From CAYQJS01 sp964417895 (GTDB taxonomy: Bacteria; Chloroflexota; UBA6077; SHYK01): a DNA stretch of 64,000 nt. The number at the start of each line of letters is the position of its first letter. Position 1 is the first letter of the stretch. The stretch lies in assembly GCA_964417895.1 (NCBI GenBank), contig CAYQJS010000004.1, positions 62,001 to 126,000 of the forward strand, in the 5' to 3' direction. Shown here piece by piece: positions 23,715-31,442 of the stretch. Below the pieces are notes generated by a model. The model had not been told where the DNA came from and did not search any database. It saw nothing but the letters and a program-made list of their open reading frames with translations. Made by a program: the position numbers and the translations under genes.

Positions 23715-25214
23715 ATGCATAAGGCACCTTCGCGGAACGATAAACATGAACAACGGGGCACTTGCCTGAAGGTCCTCTTCGTCGCGGCAGAGGTCGCGCC
23801 CTTCGCCAAAGTTGGCGGTCTGGCCGACGTGGCGGGCGCCCTCCCCAGAGCCCTCCGCGCGCTCGGCCACGACGTTCGGGTCATCATGCCGCGCTACGGT
23901 ACCATCGACGGCGATCGCCATGGTCTGCGCGATGTCGGCAATGGCGACGCGCTGTCGATCGCGGGGAGCCCCGAGAGGGCGCAGCTCTTCGAGGCTGATT
24001 CGGGCGGCGTCCCGACCTACTTCGTGGGGAACGAGCGCTACTTCGCCCGAGATGGCGTCTACGGCTTCCCCGATGACATCGAACGCTTCCTGTACTTCTG
24101 CGGCGCGGCGCTGGCGGCGCCCGAGCGTCTCGGGTGGGCCCCCGACGTAGTCCACGCCAACGACTGGCACACGGCGATCATCCCTCACTGGTTGAAGATG
24201 CCGCCGGCCCTGCCCGAGTGGGCAAGCTCTGCCGCCTCCGTCCTCACCATCCACAACCTGGCCTACCAGGGCGGCTTCGACCCTGCGTCGTACTCCGCGT
24301 GGATCGACCCGAAGTCCCTGCACCCGCGCGACGACGGGACCTGCGACCTCCTGAGCCAGGGAATCTGGAGCGCGGATCTCGTGACGACGGTCAGCGAGCG
24401 GTACGCGCATGAGATCACGACCCCGGAGTACGGTGAGGGCCTCGATGGCCTCCTGGCGCGCCGGCGTGCGCAATTACGCGGCATCGTCAATGGCATCGAC
24501 TACGAGGCCTTCGATCCGGCGACCGACCCGGCGATAGCCCGGCGGTACTCGGCCGAGGCGCTTGAGGGCAAGGCGGCCTGCAAGGAAGCGCTGCAGCGTG
24601 AGAGTGGATTCGACGTGGCGCCGAGGACGCCGCTCATCGGGCTCATCGGGCGTCTCGCGGACCAGAAGGGCTACGACCTGGTCGCCGCCATCCTGGAGCC
24701 CTTCCTCGCTGAGGTCGATACGCAAGTCGTGCTCCTGGGGACCGGGGAGCCGCGCTATCACGACCTTTTCCGCGCGCTGGCCGCCCACAACCGGCGGCAG
24801 CTCGCCGTCCACCTCACGTTCGATGCTGCCCTCGCCCAGCGCATCTACGCGGGAGCCGACATCTTTCTCATGCCCTCCCGATTCGAGCCGTGCGGCCTGG
24901 GCCAGCTGATCTCGCTGCGCTACGGGACGGTCCCCGTCGTGCGGTCGACTGGCGGCCTGGCGGACACCGTGGCCGACTACCAGGCCGCGACGGGCCGCGG
25001 GACGGGCGTCGTCTTCCGCGGCTACGACGCGACGGCTCTGGCGGTGGCGCTCGGCCGGGCGCTGGAGCTGTATCGCCAGTCCGACCGCTGGCGCGAGATC
25101 CAGCTCCAGGGCATGCGCCAGGATGTGTCGTGGAGCGCCTCCGCGCGTCGCTACGTGGAAGCCTACGAGGACGCAGTGCGAGCGGCGGCCGGCGCTCGGG
25201 GCGCCACTGCGTGA
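23715..25214 (+). CDS. glgA: Glycogen synthase
   Basis: A 499-residue GT5 glycogen synthase that adds glucose from ADP-glucose to the non-reducing end. The N-terminal domain opens LKVLFVAAEVAPFAKVGGLA, with the Lys-x-Gly-Gly-Leu site for ADP-glucose; later come VVHANDWHTAIIP, IHNLAYQGGFD, IVNGIDYEAFDP, LIGLIGRLADQKGYDL and MPSRFEPCGLGQL with the catalytic Glu. The ATG at 23715 leaves a 17-residue leader before the conserved start; no better start is seen. It overlaps the next GH57 gene by four bases (GTGA). The branching enzyme precedes it, forming a compact glycogen operon without glgC or glgP in view. Confidence 0.92.
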   Translation: MHKAPSRNDKHEQRGTCLKVLFVAAEVAPFAKVGGLADVAGALPRALRALGHDVRVIMPRYGTIDGDRHGLRDVGNGDALSIAGSPERAQLFEADSGGVPTYFVGNERYFARDGVYGFPDDIERFLYFCGAALAAPERLGWAPDVVHANDWHTAIIPHWLKMPPALPEWASSAASVLTIHNLAYQGGFDPASYSAWIDPKSLHPRDDGTCDLLSQGIWSADLVTTVSERYAHEITTPEYGEGLDGLLARRRAQLRGIVNGIDYEAFDPATDPAIARRYSAEALEGKAACKEALQRESGFDVAPRTPLIGLIGRLADQKGYDLVAAILEPFLAEVDTQVVLLGTGEPRYHDLFRALAAHNRRQLAVHLTFDAALAQRIYAGADIFLMPSRFEPCGLGQLISLRYGTVPVVRSTGGLADTVADYQAATGRGTGVVFRGYDATALAVALGRALELYRQSDRWREIQLQGMRQDVSWSASARRYVEAYEDAVRAAAGARGATA

Positions 25215-26623
25215 GCGTCGACGGCGTCGATGGGCCCCGACCGATGCTGTGCGTCCATGGCCATTTCTACCAGCCGCCCCGCGAGGACCCGCGCACCGGC
25301 CGGATTCCACACGAGCCGGGGGCCGAGCCCTACCCTAACTTCAACGCCAGGATCACGGCGGAGTGCTATCGGCCGAACGCACAGCTGGGCAACTTCGCGC
25401 GTCTGAGCTTCGACCTGGGGCCGACGCTGGCTACCTGGCTGGCCGCCCAGGCGGCCGATGTCCACACGGCCATCGTGGCGCAGGCGGGAGAATCAGGTGG
25501 AGCGGGCGGCGCCATGGCCCAGGCGTACAACCACCGCATCCTGCCGCTGGCGACGCGCCGCGATATCATGACGCAGGTGCGCTGGGGAATGGCCGATTTC
25601 ACGCACCGGTTTGGCCAAGCGCCTCGCGGCATGTGGCTGCCGGAGACGGCCGTGGACCGGCAGACGCTGGACGTGCTGGCTGAGAACGGCATCGAGTTCA
25701 CGATCCTCGCCCCGTGGCAGGCGCTCGAGCCCGTCGAGACGCGGCGTCCTCACCGCGTCCAACTGTCGTCAGGTCGCTCTATCGCGGTCTTCTTCTACGA
25801 TGGCCCGCTCTCGGCGGACGTGTCCTTCAACGCGGATGCGACGCGGGATGCCGACGAGTTCGCTTCCACTCGCCTCGCGCCTCGCGTTTTGGCTGACGGT
25901 CCGACCGGAGTGGGGCCGGGGATCACCGTGATCGCGAGCGATGGGGAGCTGTACGGCCACCACCAGCCCGGCCGCGAGCACTTTCTTCATGCGCTGCTCT
26001 TCGGCGAGGCGGATCGGGTGGGCTACGAGGTCGGGGTTCCCGCCACCTATCTCGCGCAACACGGGGTTGGAGGCGATGTCGCGATCGCCGAGCGCACAGC
26101 CTGGAGCTGCCCGCACGGCCTGGCCCGTTGGTCGACGGGCTGCGCGTGCACCCAGGGAGACAGCGCATGGAAGCGCATCGTGTTCGAGGCCCTGGCATGG
26201 CTGACCGAACGGATGGATGCCGCCTTTGAATCGGTCGGGGGCCGCCTGCTGTACGACCCCTGGGCGGCGCGGGACGCCTACATCCACGTCCTCCTGGGCG
26301 AGCGCGCTCTGCGGGATCTCATCGACGAGCATGCGGCTCGGGCGCTCGGCCCGGAGGAGCGATCGGTGGCGGGTCAGCTTCTCGAAGGGCAGGTGTTCGG
26401 CCAGCGTATGCACACGAGCTGTGGGCTCTTCTGGGAGGACCTCAACCGCCTGGAGATGCGCAACAACCTCGCCTACGCAGCGCGAGCGATCCGGTGCACC
26501 GAGGCCGCCGCGGGCGTGTCGCTCGGAGCGGAATTCAGGCGGCGCCTTCAGGGAGCGCGCAGCGCCGCGACCAGCGTGACCGGCGACCGCATCTACACCG
26601 AGGTGGCCGGCTCGCCACGCTGA
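25211..26623 (+). CDS. GH57 family glycoside hydrolase, DUF3536 type
   Basis: A 470-residue GH57 protein distinct from the branching enzyme. It opens CVHGHFYQPPREDP, with the His-x-His of GH57 region 1, then YNHRILPLA, MWLPETAVDRQTLDVL with the likely nucleophile Glu, and IASDGELYGHHQPG with the acid/base Asp; C-terminal RMHTSCGLFWEDLNRLE resembles DUF3536. A GTG start at 25211 overlaps the glgA stop, so the two are translated together. Its likely job is cutting or remodelling alpha-glucan during glycogen turnover; the precise reaction of this subgroup is not established. Confidence 0.85.
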   Translation: MSVDGVDGPRPMLCVHGHFYQPPREDPRTGRIPHEPGAEPYPNFNARITAECYRPNAQLGNFARLSFDLGPTLATWLAAQAADVHTAIVAQAGESGGAGGAMAQAYNHRILPLATRRDIMTQVRWGMADFTHRFGQAPRGMWLPETAVDRQTLDVLAENGIEFTILAPWQALEPVETRRPHRVQLSSGRSIAVFFYDGPLSADVSFNADATRDADEFASTRLAPRVLADGPTGVGPGITVIASDGELYGHHQPGREHFLHALLFGEADRVGYEVGVPATYLAQHGVGGDVAIAERTAWSCPHGLARWSTGCACTQGDSAWKRIVFEALAWLTERMDAAFESVGGRLLYDPWAARDAYIHVLLGERALRDLIDEHAARALGPEERSVAGQLLEGQVFGQRMHTSCGLFWEDLNRLEMRNNLAYAARAIRCTEAAAGVSLGAEFRRRLQGARSAATSVTGDRIYTEVAGSPR

Positions 26624-26684
26624 GCGAAGCCCTATTCGTGTTATTCTTGGCGATTCATGGGCGGAGCGAAGCGGCGGATTCCCT

Positions 26685-27203
26685 TCAGGCCCACATGCGG
26701 CGCCGCCGGAATCGCCACAGAACCGTGATTGCAAGGAGCGTCATCCAGCCCTTTCCCACTACTTGGCCGGCCAGAAAATCCAGCGAGCCGAAGGCCAGGA
26801 AGAGGAAAAGAGCGCTGTCCACCACGAGCCCGACCACATTGGATGCGACTACGGCCACCGTCAAGCCGCGCTCTCGCAACGGGGTGTAGACGGCAAAGTC
26901 CGCGAATTCGCTGACGAGGAATGCAAATCCACTGGCCGCCGCAAACTGTGGGCTTACCAAGGCCGAAAGGCCGGCGCCCGCCAAGATCGCGCCCACCGTC
27001 CATCGCCGGCCGAGCGCCTCTTGTGTCCAGTCCCGAAGACTAAAGGCCAAACCGGCGAAGTAGACGCCGGCCGGCGCGACCAATCCGAAGCCTACTGGCA
27101 CAACTCCAAATGTCGCAATCGCCCAATTGGCGCCGAAGATGGCTCCGATGTAGCAAAGGGGAGGGAGCAGTTTCGCGTTCGACGGCACGAATCGGGCGCT
27201 CAC
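26685..27203 (-). CDS. VUT family membrane protein (queuosine precursor transporter-like)
   Basis: A protein of 172 residues with five or six hydrophobic helices (LCYIGAIFGANWAIATFGVV, FAGLAFSLRDWTQEALGRR, VSEFADFAVYTPLRERG, VASNVVGLVVDSALFLFLAF). The VSEFADxxVYxPLR and SNxVGxxxDSxxF motifs are those of the VUT/YhhQ family, which imports queuosine precursors or related bases. The start is uncertain: no ATG is in frame near the first helix, and GTG at 27203 is a guess. It follows dapA by about 50 bases on the same strand. Confidence 0.78.
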   Translation of the reverse strand: MSARFVPSNAKLLPPLCYIGAIFGANWAIATFGVVPVGFGLVAPAGVYFAGLAFSLRDWTQEALGRRWTVGAILAGAGLSALVSPQFAAASGFAFLVSEFADFAVYTPLRERGLTVAVVASNVVGLVVDSALFLFLAFGSLDFLAGQVVGKGWMTLLAITVLWRFRRRRMWA

Positions 27204-27256
27204 TTTGCTGGCCAGAGTCGCATGGCAGTTGGAATATCGGCCCTGACGACCGTGTC

Positions 27257-28162
27257 TCAGGCGGCTGGCGTGGGAGACGGGAGGTCGATCGCCACCGACT
27301 GCAACGCGACGTCCATGATCGCGGCGGACTTCGCGTCGATCTCGACGAGCGGGAGGCGGAGGCCGCCGCACGGAAAGCCGCACCTGGCAAGGGCGTACTT
27401 GAGCGGGATGGGGCTGGTGGTCGCGAACAACGCCGCGAACAGGGGGGCAAGCTGATTGTGGATGCGGGTCGCCTCCTCCAGCGAGCCTTCCACCGCGGCG
27501 TCGATCATCCGCGCCAGCTGGCGACCCACCAGGTGGCTTGCGACGCTGACGACGCCATAGGCGCCGATGGCCATCATGGGCAGCGTAACGGCGTCATCCC
27601 CACTCCAGACGCGGAAGCCCGGGCGGGCGTCGCGGATGATGGCGCCGATGGCCTCGAGGTTGCCGCTGGCCTCTTTGATGCCAACGATATTGTCCACCTC
27701 ACTGAGGCGGACCGTTGTCTCCGGCGCCATGTTGATCGCCGTCCGGCTCGGGATGTTGTACAGAAGGAGCGGTAGGTCGATGGCGTCGGCGATCGCCCGG
27801 AAATGCGCCTCGAGCCCCTGTTGAGGCGGCTTGTTGTACCAGGGCACCACGCCGAGAATGCCGTCGACTCCCAGGTGAGCGGCCTCGCGGCTGAACTGGA
27901 CGCTCTCGGCCGTATTGTTGCCGCACGTGCCGGCGACGACGTCGGCGCGGCCGCCGATGGCCTCCTTGACCTCCGCGAACAGGCGCAGCTTCTCGTCGTG
28001 GGTGAGCGTTGGCGATTCACCCGTCGTTCCCGCGACGACGATGCCCTCCGTTCCGGATGCTACCAGCGCCTCGGCGAGCTGCTGAGCGCGCGGATAGTCC
28101 ACGGACCCGTCATCGGCGAAAGGTGTGGCCATAGCCGTCAGGAGACGACCGAACGGTTTCAC
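27257..28162 (-). CDS. dapA: 4-hydroxy-tetrahydrodipicolinate synthase
   Basis: A 301-residue class I aldolase that condenses pyruvate with aspartate semialdehyde in lysine and diaminopimelate synthesis. Signatures: AGTTGESPTLTHDEK, YNKPPQQGLEAHF, LYNIPSRTAINMAPET with the active-site Tyr, and IVGIKEASGNLE with the Schiff-base Lys. Length is normal. It lies downstream of asd and dapB on the same strand, separated from asd by a 258-base stretch of dispersed repeats, so the three may be transcribed separately. Confidence 0.94.
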   Translation of the reverse strand: MKPFGRLLTAMATPFADDGSVDYPRAQQLAEALVASGTEGIVVAGTTGESPTLTHDEKLRLFAEVKEAIGGRADVVAGTCGNNTAESVQFSREAAHLGVDGILGVVPWYNKPPQQGLEAHFRAIADAIDLPLLLYNIPSRTAINMAPETTVRLSEVDNIVGIKEASGNLEAIGAIIRDARPGFRVWSGDDAVTLPMMAIGAYGVVSVASHLVGRQLARMIDAAVEGSLEEATRIHNQLAPLFAALFATTSPIPLKYALARCGFPCGGLRLPLVEIDAKSAAIMDVALQSVAIDLPSPTPAA

Positions 28163-28169
28163 GCTGTAC

Positions 28170-28415
28170 CTCTAACGGTCATCTTGAGGGGCCGCCAGGA
28201 GCGAAGAATCTCTCGACGAACGCCGATCCGGCTCTTCGACGGGATCCCTCGGGCGTCGCCCTCCCATGACAATACCGCTCGTCCTGAGCCTGTCGAAGGA
28301 CAAGCCTGGGTCGGCAACCTTCGCCTCATGGCTCGACAAGGTCACCATGAGCGGTTTTCATGGGTTCGGGGCGGGCCGGGCCGAAAGCCCCATGACTCCT
28401 CAGGCTGACAAGCCT
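28170..28415. repeat. Dispersed inverted repeats (CCGCTCGT...CTGTCGAA family)
   Basis: At 28275-28297 the 23-base arm CCGCTCGTCCTGAGCCTGTC+GAA faces CTCGACAAGGTCACCATGAG+CGG at 28331-28353, an imperfect hairpin. The same element is at 34885-34943. A decayed GTCATCTTGAG element, related to the 18194 family, starts at about 28179. No gene is present between dapA and asd. Confidence 0.82.
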
Positions 28416-28420
28416 ACTCC

Positions 28421-29437
28421 CTACAGTCGCCCCTCAGCAATCAAATACTCGGCCACCTGCACAGCGTTGAGCGCCGCGCCCTTGCGCAGGTTGTCGGACA
28501 CGATCCACATCGCCACGCCGTGTGGATGTGATATGTCGTTGCGGATGCGGCCGACGAACACCTCGTCGCGGCCGGCAGCGTCCAGAGGCATAGGGTACCG
28601 CGATTCCGCCGGCTCATCCACGACGCAAACGCCCGGCGCCGACGCGAGCAGGTCGCGCACGTCGGCAGCGCTCATGGGGCGGGTCAGCTCGATGTGGACC
28701 GCCTCCGAGTGGCCAATCTCGACGGGAACGCGGACGGTTGTGGCCGAGATGGCGATGTCAGGAGCATGCATGATCTTCCGCGTCTCGTTCACCAGCTTCA
28801 TCTCTTCGCTGCAATACCCATTCGGGCTGAAAGAGCCGATCTCCGGCAGCACGTTCAAGACGATCTGGTGTGGATACACAGTGTGATCGATGTCTGCCCC
28901 GCTGGCGTGGGCATGGGTCTGATCTTCTAGCTCCTGCATCGCCGCCGCGCCGGTCCCCGAAACTGCCTGATACGAGTCGCAGATGATGCGGGTGATGGGG
29001 TTGACGCGGTGGATAGGGGCTAGCGCAACGACCATTTGAATGGTCGAGCAGTTGGGACCGGCGATGATACCGCCGTGTGTGAGGGCGTCTTCGGCGTTCA
29101 CCTCAGGGACGACCAGCGGGACGTCGGGATCCATGCGCCAGGCGTTGCTCTTATCTATCACGACATCGCAGGCTCGGGCAGCGACAGGCGCCAGCTCGCG
29201 GCTAACAGCGTCGTTGGCAGAGATCAGCGTGAAGTCAATGCCGTCAAACGAGTCGCCGCTTACGGCATGGACCGCTACGCCCTCGCCGCGAAACCGGATG
29301 GTCTTCCCCTCCGAGCTGGGGGATGCAAACAGTCGCAGCTCACCGACCGGAAAACTGCGCTCCTCGAGGATTTGCATGAACGTGCGGCCGACCGCTCCCG
29401 TTGCGCCCACCACCGCGACGTTCACCCTGTGTGACAC
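28421..29437 (-). CDS. asd: Aspartate-semialdehyde dehydrogenase
   Basis: A 338-residue NADP-dependent enzyme that reduces aspartyl phosphate to the semialdehyde, the branch point for lysine, threonine and methionine. Signatures: VAVVGATGAVGRTFMQIL (cofactor), LRLFASPSSEGKTIRF, AGPNCSTIQMVVAL with the catalytic Cys, YQAVSGTGAAAMQELE, and the His region HSEAVHIEL. It ends just before the repeat region preceding dapA. dapB lies upstream on the same strand, with an inverted heptanucleotide element in the 172-base gap. Confidence 0.94.
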   Translation of the reverse strand: MSHRVNVAVVGATGAVGRTFMQILEERSFPVGELRLFASPSSEGKTIRFRGEGVAVHAVSGDSFDGIDFTLISANDAVSRELAPVAARACDVVIDKSNAWRMDPDVPLVVPEVNAEDALTHGGIIAGPNCSTIQMVVALAPIHRVNPITRIICDSYQAVSGTGAAAMQELEDQTHAHASGADIDHTVYPHQIVLNVLPEIGSFSPNGYCSEEMKLVNETRKIMHAPDIAISATTVRVPVEIGHSEAVHIELTRPMSAADVRDLLASAPGVCVVDEPAESRYPMPLDAAGRDEVFVGRIRNDISHPHGVAMWIVSDNLRKGAALNAVQVAEYLIAEGRL

Positions 29438-29510
29438 CTATCCTCCCTGCCCGCCGAGCTTCCGCGATCTCGCACAAGGGGGCATCAGGCGTGACTATAC
29501 ACTCGCCACA

Positions 29511-29607
29511 GTTCCGCGTTCTGAGTTCCGAGTTCCTCGGGGAGTCGCTCTGGTTGCTCGGGAGCTGGGAACTGGACCTGGGACTTGGGACTCGGAACTC
29601 GGAACCG
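29511..29607. repeat. Inverted pair of heptanucleotide arrays (GAGTTCC / CGGAACT)
   Basis: The left arm (about 29511-29545) has GTTCCGCGTTCTGAGTTCCG and a further GAGTTCC; the right arm (29566-29607) has GGGAACT, GGACCT, GGGACTT, GGGACTC, GGAACTC, GGAACCG. The arms are reverse complements in type and meet around a short loop. The element lies between dapB and asd and ends at the dapB stop. Confidence 0.82.
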
Positions 29608-29609
29608 AC

Positions 29610-30434
29610 TTACAGCCCCATGAGCGCGTCGAGGCCGTAGACCAGCCCGACGTGCTCCCGGATGTGCTTCACGGCGAAGGCCACGCCCGGGAGGAACGAG
29701 TCGCGGCCAATGGAGTCGTGGCGGATGGTGAGCGACTGCCCGGGCCCGCCGAACGTGACCTGGTGCGTCGCGACGAAGCCCGGCAGGCGCAGGCTGTGGA
29801 TGTGGACGTCCTCAACCACGCCGCCGCGGGTGTGCTCGACCACGTGTTTGCTCACATGATCGCCAGCGAACGGGGCGTCCCGCCCCTGGCGCATCGCTTG
29901 GGCAATGGCTATGGCTGTGCCGGAGGGTGAGTCAATCTTGGCGTCGTGGTGGATCTCGATGATCTCGGCGGCATCGAGGTATCGGCTCGCCATCTTCGCG
30001 AACTGCATGAGCAGGTTGGCGCCGATGGCGAAGTTGGGGGCTACGAGCGCGCCCACGCCGGCCTCTCGCGCGAGATCGTCGATGGTTGCCAGGTCCTGCT
30101 GGGTGAGTCCCGTCGTCCCGATGACGATAGGGACGGCGCGCTTGAGCGCTACCGCGGCGTTTGCCCGCGCCGCTTCAGCAGTCGTGAAGTCCACAACCAC
30201 GTCCGCGTCGACAGCATCCAGCAAACTCGCCAGGTCGGGGGCCGTTGCAAGCTCCGCTGTTGGTCCATCGGCGCGCGGCCGCGGGTCGCAGCCGCCCACC
30301 AGGGTGATTGCCGGGTCCAATGAGAGCCCACGGACCATCTCCTCGCCCATCCGCCCGTTGACGCCGCAGATAACAAGACGGATAGGGGTCGGGGGTCGGG
30401 GGTCGGGGGTCGGCGCGGAGGTTTCATGTGCCAT
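29610..30434 (-). CDS. dapB: 4-hydroxy-tetrahydrodipicolinate reductase
   Basis: A 274-residue NAD(P)H-dependent reductase, the step after DapA. Signatures: LVICGVNGRMGEEMVRGL (cofactor), VVDFTTAEAARAN, VIGTTGLTQQDL, LVAPNFAIGANLLMQF and EIIEIHHDAKIDSPSGTA with the catalytic His pair and Lys. The first 18 residues (TSAPTPDPRPPTPIR) are encoded by a heptanucleotide array; the true domain starts at LVICGVNG. An ATG at 30434 is the only good start. Confidence 0.93.
   Translation of the reverse strand: MAHETSAPTPDPRPPTPIRLVICGVNGRMGEEMVRGLSLDPAITLVGGCDPRPRADGPTAELATAPDLASLLDAVDADVVVDFTTAEAARANAAVALKRAVPIVIGTTGLTQQDLATIDDLAREAGVGALVAPNFAIGANLLMQFAKMASRYLDAAEIIEIHHDAKIDSPSGTAIAIAQAMRQGRDAPFAGDHVSKHVVEHTRGGVVEDVHIHSLRLPGFVATHQVTFGGPGQSLTIRHDSIGRDSFLPGVAFAVKHIREHVGLVYGLDALMGL
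30385..30412. repeat. Heptanucleotide array GGGGTCG, inside dapB start
   Basis: Four exact units GGGGTCG in tandem. On the minus strand they encode the Pro-rich DPRPPTP segment before the DapB Rossmann fold. As 28 bases is not a multiple of three per unit, each change of unit number would shift the frame. Confidence 0.9.
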
Positions 30435-30439
30435 CGAGA

Positions 30440-31423
30440 TCAGAGGTTGACCCGGTGCATGTCACGGGTGCGGGGACCCGCCGCCGCCCCGGGTGGCATG
30501 ATCGCATCGATCCAGGCGAGATCCTCCCCGGTGAGCTTGACGTCTATCGCCTTCAGGTTTTCCTCCAGGTGCTGCCGCGTCCTGATACCTGGGATGGGGA
30601 TAATGTCAGGTCCCTGGACCATCAACCAGGCCAGCGCCAGCTGTGCCGGCGTAACCGACTTTTCCTGGGCCATCTCCTCGATCTGGGCCAGAAGCTTCAG
30701 GTTGTGCTCGAGGTTGCCCGGCTGAAGGCGCGGGTGGTCGCGGCGGTTATCGCTATCGGGTAGGTCTTCGAGGTGGTGAAAGGCGCCCGCCAGGAAGCCG
30801 CGGCCTAGCGGCGAGTAGGCCATAAGACCCATGCCAAATTCGCGGCAGGCCTCAACGTTGCCCGCCTCCTCTGGCTCGCGCGTCCACAACGAGTACTCGA
30901 TCTGGAGGGAGACAATGGGGTGCACGCTGTGGGCTCGGCGGATGGAGGCGGCGCTGGCCTCGGACAGTGCAATGTAGCGAGCCTTGCCTTGCTCCACGAG
31001 GCGCACCATGCCCCCAACGGATTCCTCGATGGGGATGTTTGGATCGACGCGGGACATGCAGAAGATGTCGAGCGTATCGACGCCGAGACGGCGCAGGCTT
31101 TCCTCACACGTTTGAATCAAGTACTCGGGGCTGCCACCGCCGCGATCCCCGCTGCCGTCCGGCGTACGCGGGCTGCCGGACTTGGAGTGGATCACGACGC
31201 GCTCTCGGCGCCCCCTGATAGCCTTGCCGATCAGCTCATGGTTATGCCCGTTGCCGTAGCTCGCTGACGTGTCCAGGAAGTTGACGCCCAGATCGAAGGC
31301 CCGATGAAGCGTGGCGATAGACTCGGCGTCGTCGGCCTGGCCGCGCGAGCCGGACATGCCCATGCAGCCGATGCCCATCGGCGACACCTTCAAGTCGGTG
31401 GTGCCGAACAGTCGGTATTCCGT
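30440..31423 (-). CDS. Aldo/keto reductase with atypical start and active site
   Basis: A protein of about 327 residues of the aldo/keto reductase family (NADPH-linked TIM barrel). Present are EYRLFGTTDLKVSPMGIGCM, VNFLDTSASYGNGHNHELIG (Asp and Tyr of the tetrad), VVIHSKSG (Lys), IALSEASAASIRRA and YSPLGRGFLAG. The tetrad His, normally in QHRVDP, is replaced by Ser: FCMSRVDPNIP. No ATG, GTG or TTG is in frame where the fold begins; the codon in the ATG place is ACG at 31423, with AGGAGACAGGGG upstream. It follows pnp by 19 bases. It may use ACG, may be a fading gene, or the base may be an error. Confidence 0.75.
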   Translation of the reverse strand, partial: TEYRLFGTTDLKVSPMGIGCMGMSGSRGQADDAESIATLHRAFDLGVNFLDTSASYGNGHNHELIGKAIRGRRERVVIHSKSGSPRTPDGSGDRGGGSPEYLIQTCEESLRRLGVDTLDIFCMSRVDPNIPIEESVGGMVRLVEQGKARYIALSEASAASIRRAHSVHPIVSLQIEYSLWTREPEEAGNVEACREFGMGLMAYSPLGRGFLAGAFHHLEDLPDSDNRRDHPRLQPGNLEHNLKLLAQIEEMAQEKSVTPAQLALAWLMVQGPDIIPIPGIRTRQHLEENLKAIDVKLTGEDLAWIDAIMPPGAAAGPRTRDMHRVNL

Positions 31424-31442
31424 ACCGCTCTGCCCCTGTCTC

